Of a DNA stretch of 64,000 bases, positions 29,579 to 40,900 are shown piece by piece. A program made the translations under genes and the position numbers. The notes below the pieces were generated by a model. That model had not been told where the DNA came from and ran no database searches. It saw nothing but the letters and a program-made list of their open reading frames with translations. Where the stretch lies: assembly GCA_902651635.1 (NCBI GenBank), contig CACRSC010000017.1, forward strand, positions 336,864 to 400,863. Reading direction: 5' to 3'. Position 1 is the first letter of the stretch, and every line of letters starts with the position of its first letter. This stretch comes from Mastigamoeba balamuthi (Eukaryota > Evosea > Mastigamoebida > Mastigamoebidae).

Positions 29579-31346
29579 ATGCTGGACCGCCACCTCGTAG
29601 ATCTGGTTATACGACCCGCACTACAGAGTTCGCTGCGCCACTCCTCTGCAGTCCCTCCCCGCTGCCGCACAAGCCAACCGTCTCCAACCACGGCCACTTT
29701 TCAGAGCGTGACGAGCTGGTCCACCACGTGGTCGTGCCGTACGAGAACTGCTTCGGGCTGGATGACAGCGAGGCCCATGCACTGTCGATCCAGAGACCGA
29801 CCGTCACTCTGTCTGATCCTGACCTCGCCGCCTTGCCCATGTGTACGTTGCCCGCTGCTCCTCTGCCGCGTGCGCCGTCCTGTATCCCCTCCGGGCGGGC
29901 ACCCAGCTATCGCATCTCCTCAGACGCTTCCGGCGGGACCCTGCAGGGCTGAGGCCGGGATCTTTTCTGTGCATCCCGCTGCTGCGCGTTGACGAGATAT
30001 ACCGCATAGAGGACATCGCAGCCTGCGACAAGGAAATCTTTGTCGCTCTGCGGCTGTATGTTGCGCACACGCAGGCGCCTGGCCTCGATTCCTTCCATCT
30101 CGGGAAGACGTACGCCATGCCTCTCTCCCCGCATTTCCAAACACCTGCGAGGTCATAACAAACTTGTTCGTTACATAGGCTGCACTGGGAAGTACGCACC
30201 ATCGCAGACATAGTGAAGAGGGTGAAGGAGCTCCCGGCGGCCGTCGCGACGCAGGCCGAGGCCGCAGCAATGCTGGCGAACGGGAAGCAGATGGTTGACT
30301 ACGTCGACGGCCTGCTGGCCAGTCGCAGTGAGCTGCTGGACGCCGGCGTCGCGTTCGACAGCGAGTTGTGGTCGGCGCAGGTCCTCCGGCAGCAGTGGCA
30401 GAACAACGGGGCGTCCAGGGGAAGCCTCAGCTGCAACATCGGCGCCGACCCCCTCGTCAACGAGATCCGCCCACTGATGCTGCAGGCGCGCGCATTGGTC
30501 GCCGGCGTGCACGTCACGCGCGCGCAGCCCACGGACCAGAGGTGCCAAGAGAATGAGGCCGACGCGGTCCTCGGGCTCGCCGGCCTCGCGTCGTCTGTCT
30601 GCACGTCCTCGCCCGCTTCCTCGGCCGCCTCGGAGCTGCTCCAGGAGCGGCCGCCGGAGGCAGCAAAAGAGGCAGGCCGGCGCGCGGGGCTCTGGGAGCT
30701 GTCGGCTTCAGCCGCCGCGTGCTGGGACGCGATGCTGGGGCAGCCAGCGCCGGCCGGCGGCGAGGAGCACGGCGAGAGCGGAGCCTCCTGCGCTGACGCA
30801 GGCGTGCGGGGCTCGAGCAACTGGCACGGCGACAGCGACGACGACCGCGACGGCTACGCGGCCGACGACGAGTCGTGCAATGCGGACAACGCGCATAACG
30901 TACTCGACGACGAGCTGTGCACGCGGACGGACGAGGAGCAGAGCCACGTGGACGACGACGACCTGTGCGAGGCGGACGACGCGGACGACATGGACGACGA
31001 GCTGCGCACCGACGCTGACGACGCGGGCGACGCGGACGTCGCGGGCGAGGAGGAGCTGTGCGACGCGATGGACGACGAGCTGCGCACCGACGCGGACGAG
31101 GCGGACAACGTCAGCGAGAGGGGCGAGGACGACGGCGCCGAGAACGGCCAGCTCAGCGACTACCGCGGCGAGGACGCCGGGCGCTCGGGGGACGGGAAGC
31201 GCACGAGGGCCCCCGAGGCGCCAGCGGCGCCAGAGCCCCCGCCCAAGAGGTCCAGGCAGTCCCACGAGGAGGCCGATGGCCCGCGCCTCGCCGCCCTCAT
31301 CGCCCTCGCCTCGGCGGCGCTGCTGGCAGCAGGCGCTGAGCTGTGA
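29579..31346 (+). CDS. Unrecognised protein with acidic tandem repeats
   Basis: Four exons: 29579-29605, 29674-29840, 29924-30109, 30179-31346; 515 residues. The N-terminal 125 residues look like a folded domain (HHVVVPYENCFGLDD, FLCIPLLRVDEIYRIEDI, LYVAHTQAPGLDSF), followed by a helical part (HWEVRTIADIVKRVKEL, QMVDYVDGLLASRSELL). Residues about 345-440 are a low-complexity acidic array with the loosely repeated unit DDELxTxxDxxxDADxA (30890-31130). The tail has a basic patch (PPKRSRQS), then an Ala/Leu helix (LAALIALASAALLAAGAEL). I recognise no family. The short first exon is the least certain part. The acidic array plus KR patch would suit a nuclear histone- or chromatin-binding protein, but that is a guess. 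Confidence 0.6.
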
Positions 31347-31350
31347 TGGT

Positions 31351-32750
31351 ATTTTGGGCTGCGGCGCCATCCAGCCGCGCGGGCGGACAGGCGCGCCAGC
31401 CGCCCCCTGGACTGGGCGCGCACGGGGCGGAGGCACGAGGCACGCGGCGGGGCCGCAGAGACAACGAAGCCACAACGGTTAGGTTTTGGGGTCAAAACAG
31501 TGAGTGGTAGAGAGACGACAGTAATCACCGCATCGACAGCCCTCGGCCTCGGCCTCGCCCTGCCCTCCTCGTGCTCACCTCTGGGCGCGCCTGTGCCCAC
31601 GCAGACAGGACGGCGGCCTTGCGGGGAGTTGGCTGGGCAGCCCGGCCGGTCGGCCCTCGGTGCGCCGGCGAGTCGAGTAAGACAGTAGCCGCTTTGGTGG
31701 GGCCGCGGACGTGGGTTGCTCCTTGCTATCTCGGCACTGAATCTTCTCCATTTGTGCCCGCCAAAGACCCGCCCGCTGACACCAAGTTTGTTGCCCCTTG
31801 GTCGACGCCACTGCGCTTCCTGTGCTGCTGGTTGGGCAGATGACTCTCAGCTCGGGACAGCAAAGAGTGCGCAGAGCACACACAACGCCACTCGACCTGG
31901 TTCATGGTTCACCCCATCAAGAGATAGCCTATCACTACCAGTAGTGATAGACCTGCCCTAGCCATCTTGGGACGGCGAGGGGGATCCTGCTGGTTCACCT
32001 CATCAAAGCAAAAATAGAGTACGTAGGCCCGAGCAGGGGGCGGGCTCTTGCACAGGGGCTGCGCAACAGGGTCGACAGGACCCCCGAGCAGAGAGAGCTA
32101 GCGAGAGATACACAGGGCTTTCTGGCAGTACTAGGGCGGGACCCCCAATGCGTGAGCAGCGTTTGCAGGGAGAGTCGTGGAAACTGTGTCATCCCGGAGT
32201 AAGTGCGGTCCGGTCGGCATCCCAAATGAACCCAGCCTGAACAGATCCCACACAATCTCCCCCAGAAACGCCGCCCCAAGGTCCCTTATGGGCCGTGAAT
32301 TTGTCATACTATTGGCTGGCTGTAGCAGGGCGCCCCTGACGCACTGCTGGCCAACAGCGCCGTGGGGCCCCGTGGCGGCCTCTTAGCCGCTGTTGCCGTT
32401 GTAGGCCTGCCTTCCCCCCGTAAGATATTTTCGTTGAGGTTTTCCAAGGAATGGCGGGATATCTTTACGCTTGAGGCCATCGCAGTCAGCCAAGGAAGTA
32501 AGACGATGTCATAACACTAAGCAAAACACTCAGAGAAGTCAGTCCCACCGGTCTCAGAGACGCAACAGATCATGTTGTTCCTACTGTCGGCGACGTAGAG
32601 CTCCTCTGTGTCGCTGTTCAACAGGATTCCCTCTGGGCGGTTGAACATCGCCACCCCGCGAGACCCGTCCGCAGTCCGGAGACCCCGCAGGTCCCAAGCG
32701 CGCAGTGTGCGCCCAGCAGGAGACACCGAGCGCACCGTCCGAGTCGATCC
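31351..32750. repeat. Direct repeat copy A (1400 bp), before the N at 32751
   Basis: Begins five bases after the stop of the acidic-repeat gene and matches 32754-34111 throughout, with many small indels. The copy-specific 22-bp palindrome at 31929-31950 is absent from copy B. Outside the NHL gene end (32517-32750) I see no gene in it. Confidence 0.93.
32517..32750 (-). pseudogene. Copy A of the NHL gene 3' end, truncated at N
   Basis: Same C-terminal NHL sequence as at 33879 (FNRPEGILLNSDTEELYVADS, stop at 32517), but cut at the N. One extra base near 32695 shifts the frame relative to copy B. Probably the same locus as 33879-34300. Confidence 0.75.
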
Positions 32751-32753
32751 NGG

Positions 32754-34111
32754 ATTTTGGGCTGCGGCGCCATCCAGCCGCGCGGGCGGACAGGCGCGCC
32801 AGCCGCCCCCTGGACTGGGCGCGCACGGGGCGGAGGCACGAGGCACGCGGCGGGGCCGCAGAGACAACGAAGCCACAACGGTTAGGTTTTGGGGTCAAAA
32901 CAGTGGTAGAGAGACGACAGCAGAGTACTCACTGCGTCGACAGCCCTCGGCCTCGCCCTGCCCTCCTCGTGCTCACCTCTGGGCGCGCCTGTGCCCACGC
33001 AGACGGCGGCCTTGCGGGGAGTTGGCTGGGCAGCCCGGCCGGTCGGCCCTCGGTGCGCCGGCGAGTCGAGTAAGACAGTAGAATTGCTTTAGTGGGGCCG
33101 CGGACGTGGGTTGCTCCTTGCTATCTCGGCACTGAATCTTCTTCACTTGTGCCCGCCAAAGACCCACCCGCTGACACCAAGTTTGTTGCCCCTTGGTCGA
33201 CGCCACTGCGCTTCCTGTGCTGCTGGTTGGGCAGATGACTCTCAGCTCGGGACAGCAAGAGTGCGCAGAGCACACACAACGCCACTCGACCTGGTTCACC
33301 CCATCAAGAGATAGAGAGTGAAAGACCTGCCCTTGGGACGGCGAGGGGGGGATCCTGCTGGCTCACCTCATCAAAGCAAAAAGAGTACGTAGGCCCGAGT
33401 AGGGGGCGGGCTTGCACAGGGGCTGCGCAACAGGGTCGACAGGACCCCCGAGCAGAGAGAGCTAGCGAGAGATACACAGGGCTTTCTGGCAGTACTAGGG
33501 CGGGACCCCCAATGCGTGAGCAGCGTTTGCAGGGAGAGTCGTGGAAACTGTGTCATCCCGGAGTAAGTGCGGTCCGGTCGGCATCCCAAATGAACCCATC
33601 CTGAACAGGATCCCACACAATCTCCCCAGAAACACCGCCCCAAGGTCCCTTATGGGCCGTAATATTGTCATACTATTGGCTGGCTGTAGCAGGGCGCCCC
33701 TGACGCACTGCTGGCCAACAGCGCCGTGGGCCCCGTGGCGGCCTCTTAGCCGCTGTTGCCGTTGTCGGCCTGCCTTCCCCCGTAAGATATTTAGTTGAGG
33801 TTTTCCTGTGTAATGCCGGGATATCTTTACGCTTGAGGCCATCGCGGTCAGCCAAGGGAGTACGACGATGTCATAACACTAAGCAAAACACTCAGTGAAG
33901 TCAGTCCCACCGGTCTCAGAGACGCAACAGATCATGTTGTTCCTACTGTCGGCGACGTAGAGCTCCCCTGTGTCGCTGTTCAACAGGATTCCCTCTGGGC
34001 GGTTGAACGTCGCCACCCCGCGAGACCCGTCCGCAGTCCGGAGACCCCGCAGGTCCCAGCGCGCAGTGTGCGCCCAGCAGGAGACGCCGAGCGCACCGTC
34101 CGAGTCGATCC
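32754..34111. repeat. Direct repeat copy B (1358 bp), after the N at 32751
   Basis: Second copy of 31351-32750, running on into the unique 5' part of the NHL gene. Indel-rich divergence (for example 't'/'c' changes and 1-15 base length differences) is more like two alleles than sequencing noise. Confidence 0.9.
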
Positions 34112-34300
34112 TGCGGACCACGTGGGCTCCGCAGTCGCTGCACAAGCCCTCCCTCGCACTCAAGGCACTCGGACGGGACCCCCCGTACGTCTGCTACGGG
34201 CCTGGCGAATGCCTGCCCAGCTGCGCCGCCCACGCCAGGCCAGTGATGGCGCGGACGGCCTCTGTCGCGCTGGGCTCTGGCGGCACCCTGCAAAAAATCT
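33879..34300 (-). CDS. NHL-repeat protein, C-terminal exons (5' end unresolved)
   Basis: Minus strand, stop at 33879. The last exon (from about 34160) gives LCSDCGAHVVRRIDSDGALG, SRGVATFNRPEGILLN and ELYVADSRNNMICCVS, the NHL beta-propeller pattern (F-xP-Gi-ln--G-lYVADs-N--I--V). A preceding exon near 34300-34206 (PSATEAVRAITGLAWAAQLG) is joined by an intron starting GTAGCA. Sequence to 34430 looks coding but its frame is unclear, and the AT-rich island starts directly after, so the gene is either very short (about two blades) or 5'-truncated. NHL propellers bind RNA or protein; enzymes of the PAL type also use them. The function here is not inferable. Confidence 0.65.
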
Positions 34301-36608
34301 GAGCCCCGAGCGCCCCTCCTGCAGCTCGCGGACCCTCTGCGAGGCGCGTCTCGTGGCCTGTCGGGTGTCGCCAGCCCCGCGACGGCCTCGATCTCAGTGC
34401 ACACATCGCGGACCTCTGCAGGTGAATTCGCAACTAGACCAGCACCACCACGCGAGACTGTTTGCGAGGCACATCAGCAGACAGACTGCCAAGCAGCCAA
34501 AGCCTATGGCGGTCTTCTGCATGTCGCTGTCGAATTCCTCCCACGTGTCTCTCCAGGTCTTCTCTCATCCGTGTATGTAGCAATGCATGGAATAGAGTGC
34601 ACACATTATATAAATCACAAAATGAATGTAAAAAGATATGAAAATGTACATGCAAGATACATTAACCACTATAAGCGATGCAACTGATTAAATTGATTAA
34701 ATCAGTAATAGATTAAACCGCTTTTATCGCTATAAGTGATTGACATCTTTAAAGAACATTTAAATGGTAATGGAAACAACATTATTTGTTTAATTTTTCG
34801 GTATGGTGCTGCTTGAGCACTGTGCAGTACCTCTTATGCTGTGCAGTAAGGCACCGCACCTCCTCTACAGCAGCAGCCATCTTGGCTGCCACTTCCTTTT
34901 CACGTGCTGTCACACAGGCAGCAGCACATTTGTGTTGTACTGGATTACTGATCAGGTGAAGGGCACATAGAGAAGAGACCTTCTTCTCTTTTTGGCTGGC
35001 TGGGCCTTGGCTTTCTTTAAAGTCACAGCCAGCCATAGTAATAAAAGAGATAGAAAATGCAATTCATGCAACATGCATATCACTTGCACAACACTTGTGC
35101 AACACATGTACTAAGCAGAGAAAAACACACCTTATGACCCAGCCTGTGCTATCCATCTGACTTTGAGAAGAAGTTCGATGTGGGCTTCTTCATAGAAGCA
35201 CTTGATCTCACCTTGCTGCTACTGCTGGTGAAGCTGAGGCAGCAATGAACACAAACATCAGTTAACAGGAAAAAAAGTGATCAGAGGAAAAGAGGTACAG
35301 AAGATTGAGGGGATTGAAGGAAGAAAGGAAGGAAAACACATGCCTTATATTCTTAGTATCATGCCAAATAACTGGCAGAGCCCATGTGTGCAGCTGCCTG
35401 TCAAGGGTTTCCATGTAAATTTGGGGCTGTACAGCATAGTCATTTTCTCAGTGACAGTTCACAACAAAGAGTGAAGACTGTCACTTTTTCTATGATCATA
35501 CTGCCCAAGCAGAAGACAGTGGCACTGTGCACAGAGAGGCAGAAGTCCACAAGAAGAAGAAGCAGCCAAGACTGGCTGAGAGAAGATGAAGATGAGGTGT
35601 TAAGAGAAGAGATGAGAATTTTGTGTAAGCTCAGAAAATCAGGATGATCATGTCATCATTTAATCAGTTTTCTGCAAATTAATTGATGCATCAATCATAC
35701 CATTCACTTTATATGCATAAATGTGATTGCTACAGAAAATTATAACAGAGTGAATTAGCAAAACCAACATACCTTCAATAAACGTCCCTTATGCCCCTTC
35801 AATTCACACAAAGCAGCATAAAAGACTGGCTGAAAAGCTTCATGTCAGATGTGTCACTACCAGTGAGCTTTACATGGAGGAAGCCTGCTGGCACATAGAG
35901 CTAAATCGGGTGGTCATAGAGATCATCTATAACAATGATCATGTATCATGTGCCAAGGCATGCCATCTTGCCAGTGACGTCCTGGGTATGGTCCACCACT
36001 GCCAGAAGACTTTCAATAGAAAGAAGCAACTTGCCAGCACCATAGTAACTACCTTATGTTCTGGGCATTCATGTCTATCAGCAATATGAACAGCAAGCTG
36101 TGACTTACCTCAAGAAGCTCTGTGAGGTTCTAAACTAGATTCAGCCAGGTACCATTCCAGTCATCCTGAATGATAATCTGTAATACACCAGGAGATGACA
36201 TCACTCAAGTGGTCTCCTTTACCAGTTCTATCTTCCACTGAACATAATGCATCTTCTGAATTCACTGAACAATGAGCTGTTCATGTCATTCAAGAAGTGA
36301 TTGGCTAAGGCTCTGGCCAAGAGCAGATCACTCATTACAGGCAAGTAAATGCGGACTGGAAAGCTGTCTTCCAAGCAGCCTAAGGTATTCACACTAAGCT
36401 TACAGTTAAGATCCTGAAAATGAGATTCAGAAACATAGGAAATCTAACCCTGGGATGCCACTACTGTGCATAGGAATGCCATTTCCCGAGATTTTGGATT
36501 TGACCCGAATTACTGAGCAGGACTTGGAACTTTTTGCCTGTTTCCTGCTTTTTTTAGTTGGTCACTCTAACTCTTTGCCACCAATCTTTCTGATATCCCT
36601 CTGCACTG

Positions 36609-36735
36609 CGTTGTATACAGTGATCACTACTGTGCATAGGAAGGCCATTTCCCGAAGTTTTATGAATTGGCCTTCGGCCAATTCAATCGACTTTGGAAAA
36701 TGACATTCTACTTTCATTATTCCTATCTTTTGGTT
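36609..36735. repeat. 127-bp direct repeat copy A, before the N at 36736
   Basis: Identical by eye to 36737-36863. It carries the palindrome TGAATTGGCC-TTC-GGCCAATTCA (36663-36685). A diverged third occurrence of its first part (cactactgtgcatagga, then gccatttcccga) lies at 36459-36490. Confidence 0.95.
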
Positions 36736-36736
36736 N

Positions 36737-36863
36737 CGTTGTATACAGTGATCACTACTGTGCATAGGAAGGCCATTTCCCGAAGTTTTATGAATTGGCC
36801 TTCGGCCAATTCAATCGACTTTGGAAAATGACATTCTACTTTCATTATTCCTATCTTTTGGTT
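36737..36863. repeat. 127-bp direct repeat copy B, after the N at 36736
   Basis: Second copy of 36609-36735, with its palindrome at 36791-36813. Confidence 0.95.
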
Positions 36864-37339
36864 TTTCTTCTGGTCTTTTATTCATGCACATAACTAGCTG
36901 CAATCATTTTCTGATTTAACTCTGATACTTACAACTTGTAGACTCGGAATTCAGAATCGACACCTTAACATTGTCTACATAATAAATGGGCCATGATGAC
37001 GAAATATTATTTCTGCTGTTTCCAAAACCCTTATTTTCTCCAGTTTCTCTGGTTGGTTCAGCCAGAGAGCAAAAACGAAATGGTCTTTTGAGTAATGGCT
37101 CTAGTCAGGTTGGAGTATATGATTCCTGGACTCTAACACACATGCTAAATGATATCATTTCGGCTTTATCCCACAGTTATTTCACAGTTAAACATGATCA
37201 AAAAAGCGAAAAATGAATCCTCTTGTTGCACATTTCAAACCACGGAATGTCTGAAGAAGAACATGAACAGGCTGCAGAAGTCTGCAGCTCATGAATGCCA
37301 GGCCCACTTGCCTTTGCAGTTGTTGCAGCTCTGTCAGAA

Positions 37340-37450
37340 TGCCAGATAACCTCCAGCAATTCTTCATTACTCAGCCAAAAAAGACACTGGACCTCAATAT
37401 CCTGGATCTGGGTGCCTGGAATTCACTGCAAACAGCTGTAGATAGTGAAA
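37340..37450 (+). mobile_element. Mariner-like transposase relic
   Basis: The segment around 37370-37440 reads SQPKKTLDLNILDLGAW followed by NSLQTAVDSE. This matches the third catalytic block of plant/oomycete-type mariner transposases (PxxSPDLNxLDLGxWxSLQ), with the catalytic Asp in LDLG. Stops occur on both sides, so only a fossil remains. Confidence 0.6.
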
Positions 37451-37849
37451 GACAAGGCCAATCTGTCTGAAGAACGGGTTACAGAGCAAACAAATCATGA
37501 AGACTGTGTCAGAGGCAACAAGACCTGGATTGTGCAAAAACTACTCCATGAATCATACATGGTGACGTCATAAACCAAGGCATGGCCTTGAACATTTTTT
37601 GAAACGGAGTGGTAACTGCTAACGTTCTTTGTAGGTAGGAAAGTAGAGAGATAGTGTTCATGGTTATGAACATCCACCCCAATCGTACCCATCACTCGTA
37701 GCTCTAGCATCCACGAGACGGGGATCACTTGCCCTCGATCCAAAGGGCTTCGCTTAAACGCTCTGTCCCTCCTACGGCCACCACCATAGTCATGACCCGG
37801 AATCTGCCCCAATTTCCGGGGTCGGACCCGTGGATCTGTTGACCGCCGA

Positions 37850-37857
37850 GATATTTT
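37850..37857 (+). promoter_or_regulatory. GATATTTT element upstream of MON2
   Basis: GATATTTT 63-70 bases before the ATG at 37920. Confidence 0.4.
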
Positions 37858-37919
37858 CGGTTACTTTCTATCGCACTCTTTTAAGTTTGTCGTGTGCTGA
37901 GGGCCACGCACTACACGCC

Positions 37920-40900
37920 ATGAACCTGCTGACGCTGCTGCAGGGGGACCTGCGCAGCCTCTCCGTGGAGGCCCGGAAGAAGTTCCCCGCCATCAAAGAG
38001 GTCCGTTTGCTGCGCTCGTTTCGCGGCCCCAACCGTCGCAGGGCGTTCGCACGCGTACGCGAACTCACGCCACCCGCAGGCGGCGGACAGGGCCCTGGCC
38101 AAGCTCAAAGTCCTCGAGAGCACCCCCAAGGCATCCCCGCTCGAGGCCCTCGAAGGCGCGAGCGCTTTCGCCTCCACCCCCCTGCCCTCCTGACATATAG
38201 ACGCGTCTTTCACAATTCGTCACATACGCGGGCGCCGGGATATTAAGTGCCCCCCCCCGTTCATATCTAACAGATCGCCTGCCCTGCTGCTGCCCTGCAG
38301 ATGTGAGCAAGTCCGAGGAGGTGCTCAGGCCCGTGATGATGGTGCTCGAGGCCGCGACGCAGCAGCCGCACATGCGCGGCGGCGCGCTTGGGGTGGCCGC
38401 GGCGATGGCCGTGGGCGGCGGCGCGCTGGGCGCCGTCTCGCGCCTGCTGTCTGCCGCGGTGCCGTGCCTCCAGAAGCTGCTCTCCAACAACGCCGTGGCC
38501 CCCGCCCAGCTGCCCGCCGTCGTGCGCCAGCTGGCCGCCGTCTCGGAGCACTGCCGCGACTCGAGCGGCGCGGCGGTCGACGACCTCAACGTCAAGGTCC
38601 TGCAGGCGCTGACGACGCTCGTCAGCTGCAACGCGTCGCTCCACGGGCTGGCGGTCGCAGAGGCGCTCGGGATCAGCTTCAGGCTGCACGCGAGGGGCGG
38701 CCCCGCCGTGCGCAGGACCGCGTCTGCCGCGCTGCCGATGATCGTGACGATGCTGTTTGACCGCGCAGAGGTCGAGCTCGGCATCAAGACGGCGCCGTCG
38801 CGCCCCGCGTCGTCCTCGTCCCCGCCCGTGGCCTCTTCTGCCGCTGCTGCTGCCGCTGCCACGGCCACGGCGTCCGCCGACGCAGCCGTTGCCGCGGCGG
38901 TGTCTCCTCCGACGGCGCAGGAGGAGGTCAAGCCGCAGGCCGAGAGCAAGCCGGACGTGTCGCCTTCGCTGGTCGCGCAGGACCCTGCGCCAGCAGACTC
39001 CCCCGAGGAGGACTCACCCCTGCCCCCACAGACAGCGCCCCAGCAGCAGCCTAAGGAAGAGCAGTCTGCGCAGGAGGCAGAGGCCACCGAGCAGCCCAAG
39101 GAACCGCAGGCCCCAGCTCCAGCTCAGGACAGTGCTCAGGACCAGGCACCGCCCCACCCCCACGCTCAGGAGCAGGCGACAGCCCAGCCCCAGCCGCCGG
39201 CTCAGGAGCAGGTCCAGGAGCAGCAGGCACAGGAGGCGCCCGCGCCCACACAGCAGCAGCCCAAGTCGGAGACGGCCTCTGAGCAGCAGCAGCAGCCACA
39301 GGAGCAGCAGAAGCAGCCGGGAGAGGACATGGGCCCGGCCTGCAAGGACGCTGCGGCGATCCTCCAGGACCTGTGCGCGCTGACGGGAGGCGAGCGGGCA
39401 GAGTTTCTGCCTCTGGGGTCGCTGGCGCCGACCTTTGGGCTCGAGCTCGTCGAGCTGATCATCAGCTCGCACGTGCAGCTGTTCCGCAGCAGCCAGGCAT
39501 TTGCTCGGATCCTGAGCGAGCGCGTGTGCCCGCTGCTCATCAAGAACTTCCAGAACACCGACGAGTTCGCGATGGGCATGCGCACCATGCGCGTCGCAGC
39601 CGCGTTTGCCGCGCATTTCACAAGCGAGTTCACTGCCGACGCCGAGGTACTGCTCATGAGGCTCGTCCGCATGCTCGACCCGGAGACTGCCGCGCCGTGG
39701 CAGCACGCAGCGGTCTTAGAGATCCTGCGCATGCAGTTCTCCGACGGGAAGCTGCTGATGCTCCTGTTCGAGCGCTTCGACTCGGCCCCGGATTCGCAGC
39801 AGACAACCGAGGTCATCCGCGATATGCTGTTGGCCATCACGAAGTTGCTGAACTCCCTCGTGCCGACGGTCGACTGGCTCACCATGTCCATCAGCGACAA
39901 CCTCGTCAACGCGCCCAACCGCTCTCGTTGGTGCGCCCCGCCGATCCGGTTTGCTCTCCCTGTCTCACACACAACCGCCCAGCATGGAACATTTGTCGCA
40001 GGCAGAGGCGCCGGTGATTAAGAACTCGTACAGAGTCGGTATGGCACTCGGGTGCCTTCTTGCGGTGGCGACGTCGACGCACGACTTGACGCGCACTATC
40101 CCGCAGACAGATCCCAGGTGGGGCGCTCTTGGGCGCCTCGCCTCCACGACGTGGACGCCGTTGCTCAGCGGCTTCTCGTCAGTGCTCGCTCCTCTGCGTG
40201 AGGAGACTGTCATACTGTCGCTGTTCAAGGCGTACGAGGCAACGATCTTCACTCTCGGGACGCACGGGATCGGAAACGGCAGGGACGCTTTCCTCGAGTC
40301 TCTGTGCAAGTTCACGGAGCCCGTTAGCCACGTGACGTCGCAAGCCGAGTTCCAAGCGCTGCCGCTCAAGAGCGTGGAGGCTGTCAAGACTCTGCTTGGG
40401 ATTGCGCACTGTATGGGCGGTATTCTGGACTCTGGCTGGGGCCATGTGCTCGACGCACTCGAGGCTGTGCACAAGGCGATCATTTCGTACGGGTCGCCCG
40501 GCATAGTCACGCAGCAGAGCGAGATGGGCATCGCGGCGACGGCGCTCACGTCGCTGTTCAACAGCACAAGGCACCTGGACACAGCCTCGACGCGGACCAT
40601 GATGCAGGAGCTCGCTAGACTCTCGGAAAAGGGTCTCAACAGCGACGACTACAGTTCGGTCGACACAATGGCACGCGCGTTGCACGCACTCTGTTGGCCT
40701 TCTAACGTTTGGCTCTGCAGGGTGGGCCGGGCAATTTCTGCCTCGAGAAGCTCATCGAGACAGCGATGCTGAACGTCGACCGCATCGACAAGCTCTGGGA
40801 GCCTCTCAGCGAGCATATAGCTGTGGCCGCGCGGCACAAGAGTCTGTCGATACGCAACTACGTCATCGCCTCCTTCACGGAGCTCGCGCTCTCCGCTCTC

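Larger units (their letters stand above)
34434..37849. other. 3.4 kb AT-rich island of decayed mobile DNA
   Basis: GC drops abruptly at about 34560 and recovers at about 37700. Coding traces are broken by stops on both strands. Recognisable pieces are a mariner-like relic (37340-37450) and the repeat unit at 36.4-36.9 kb. An 84-codon minus-strand frame (35036-34782, with VTAREKEVAAKMAAAVEEV) has helical composition and may be the last trace of a transposon protein. I see no intact gene. Confidence 0.65.
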
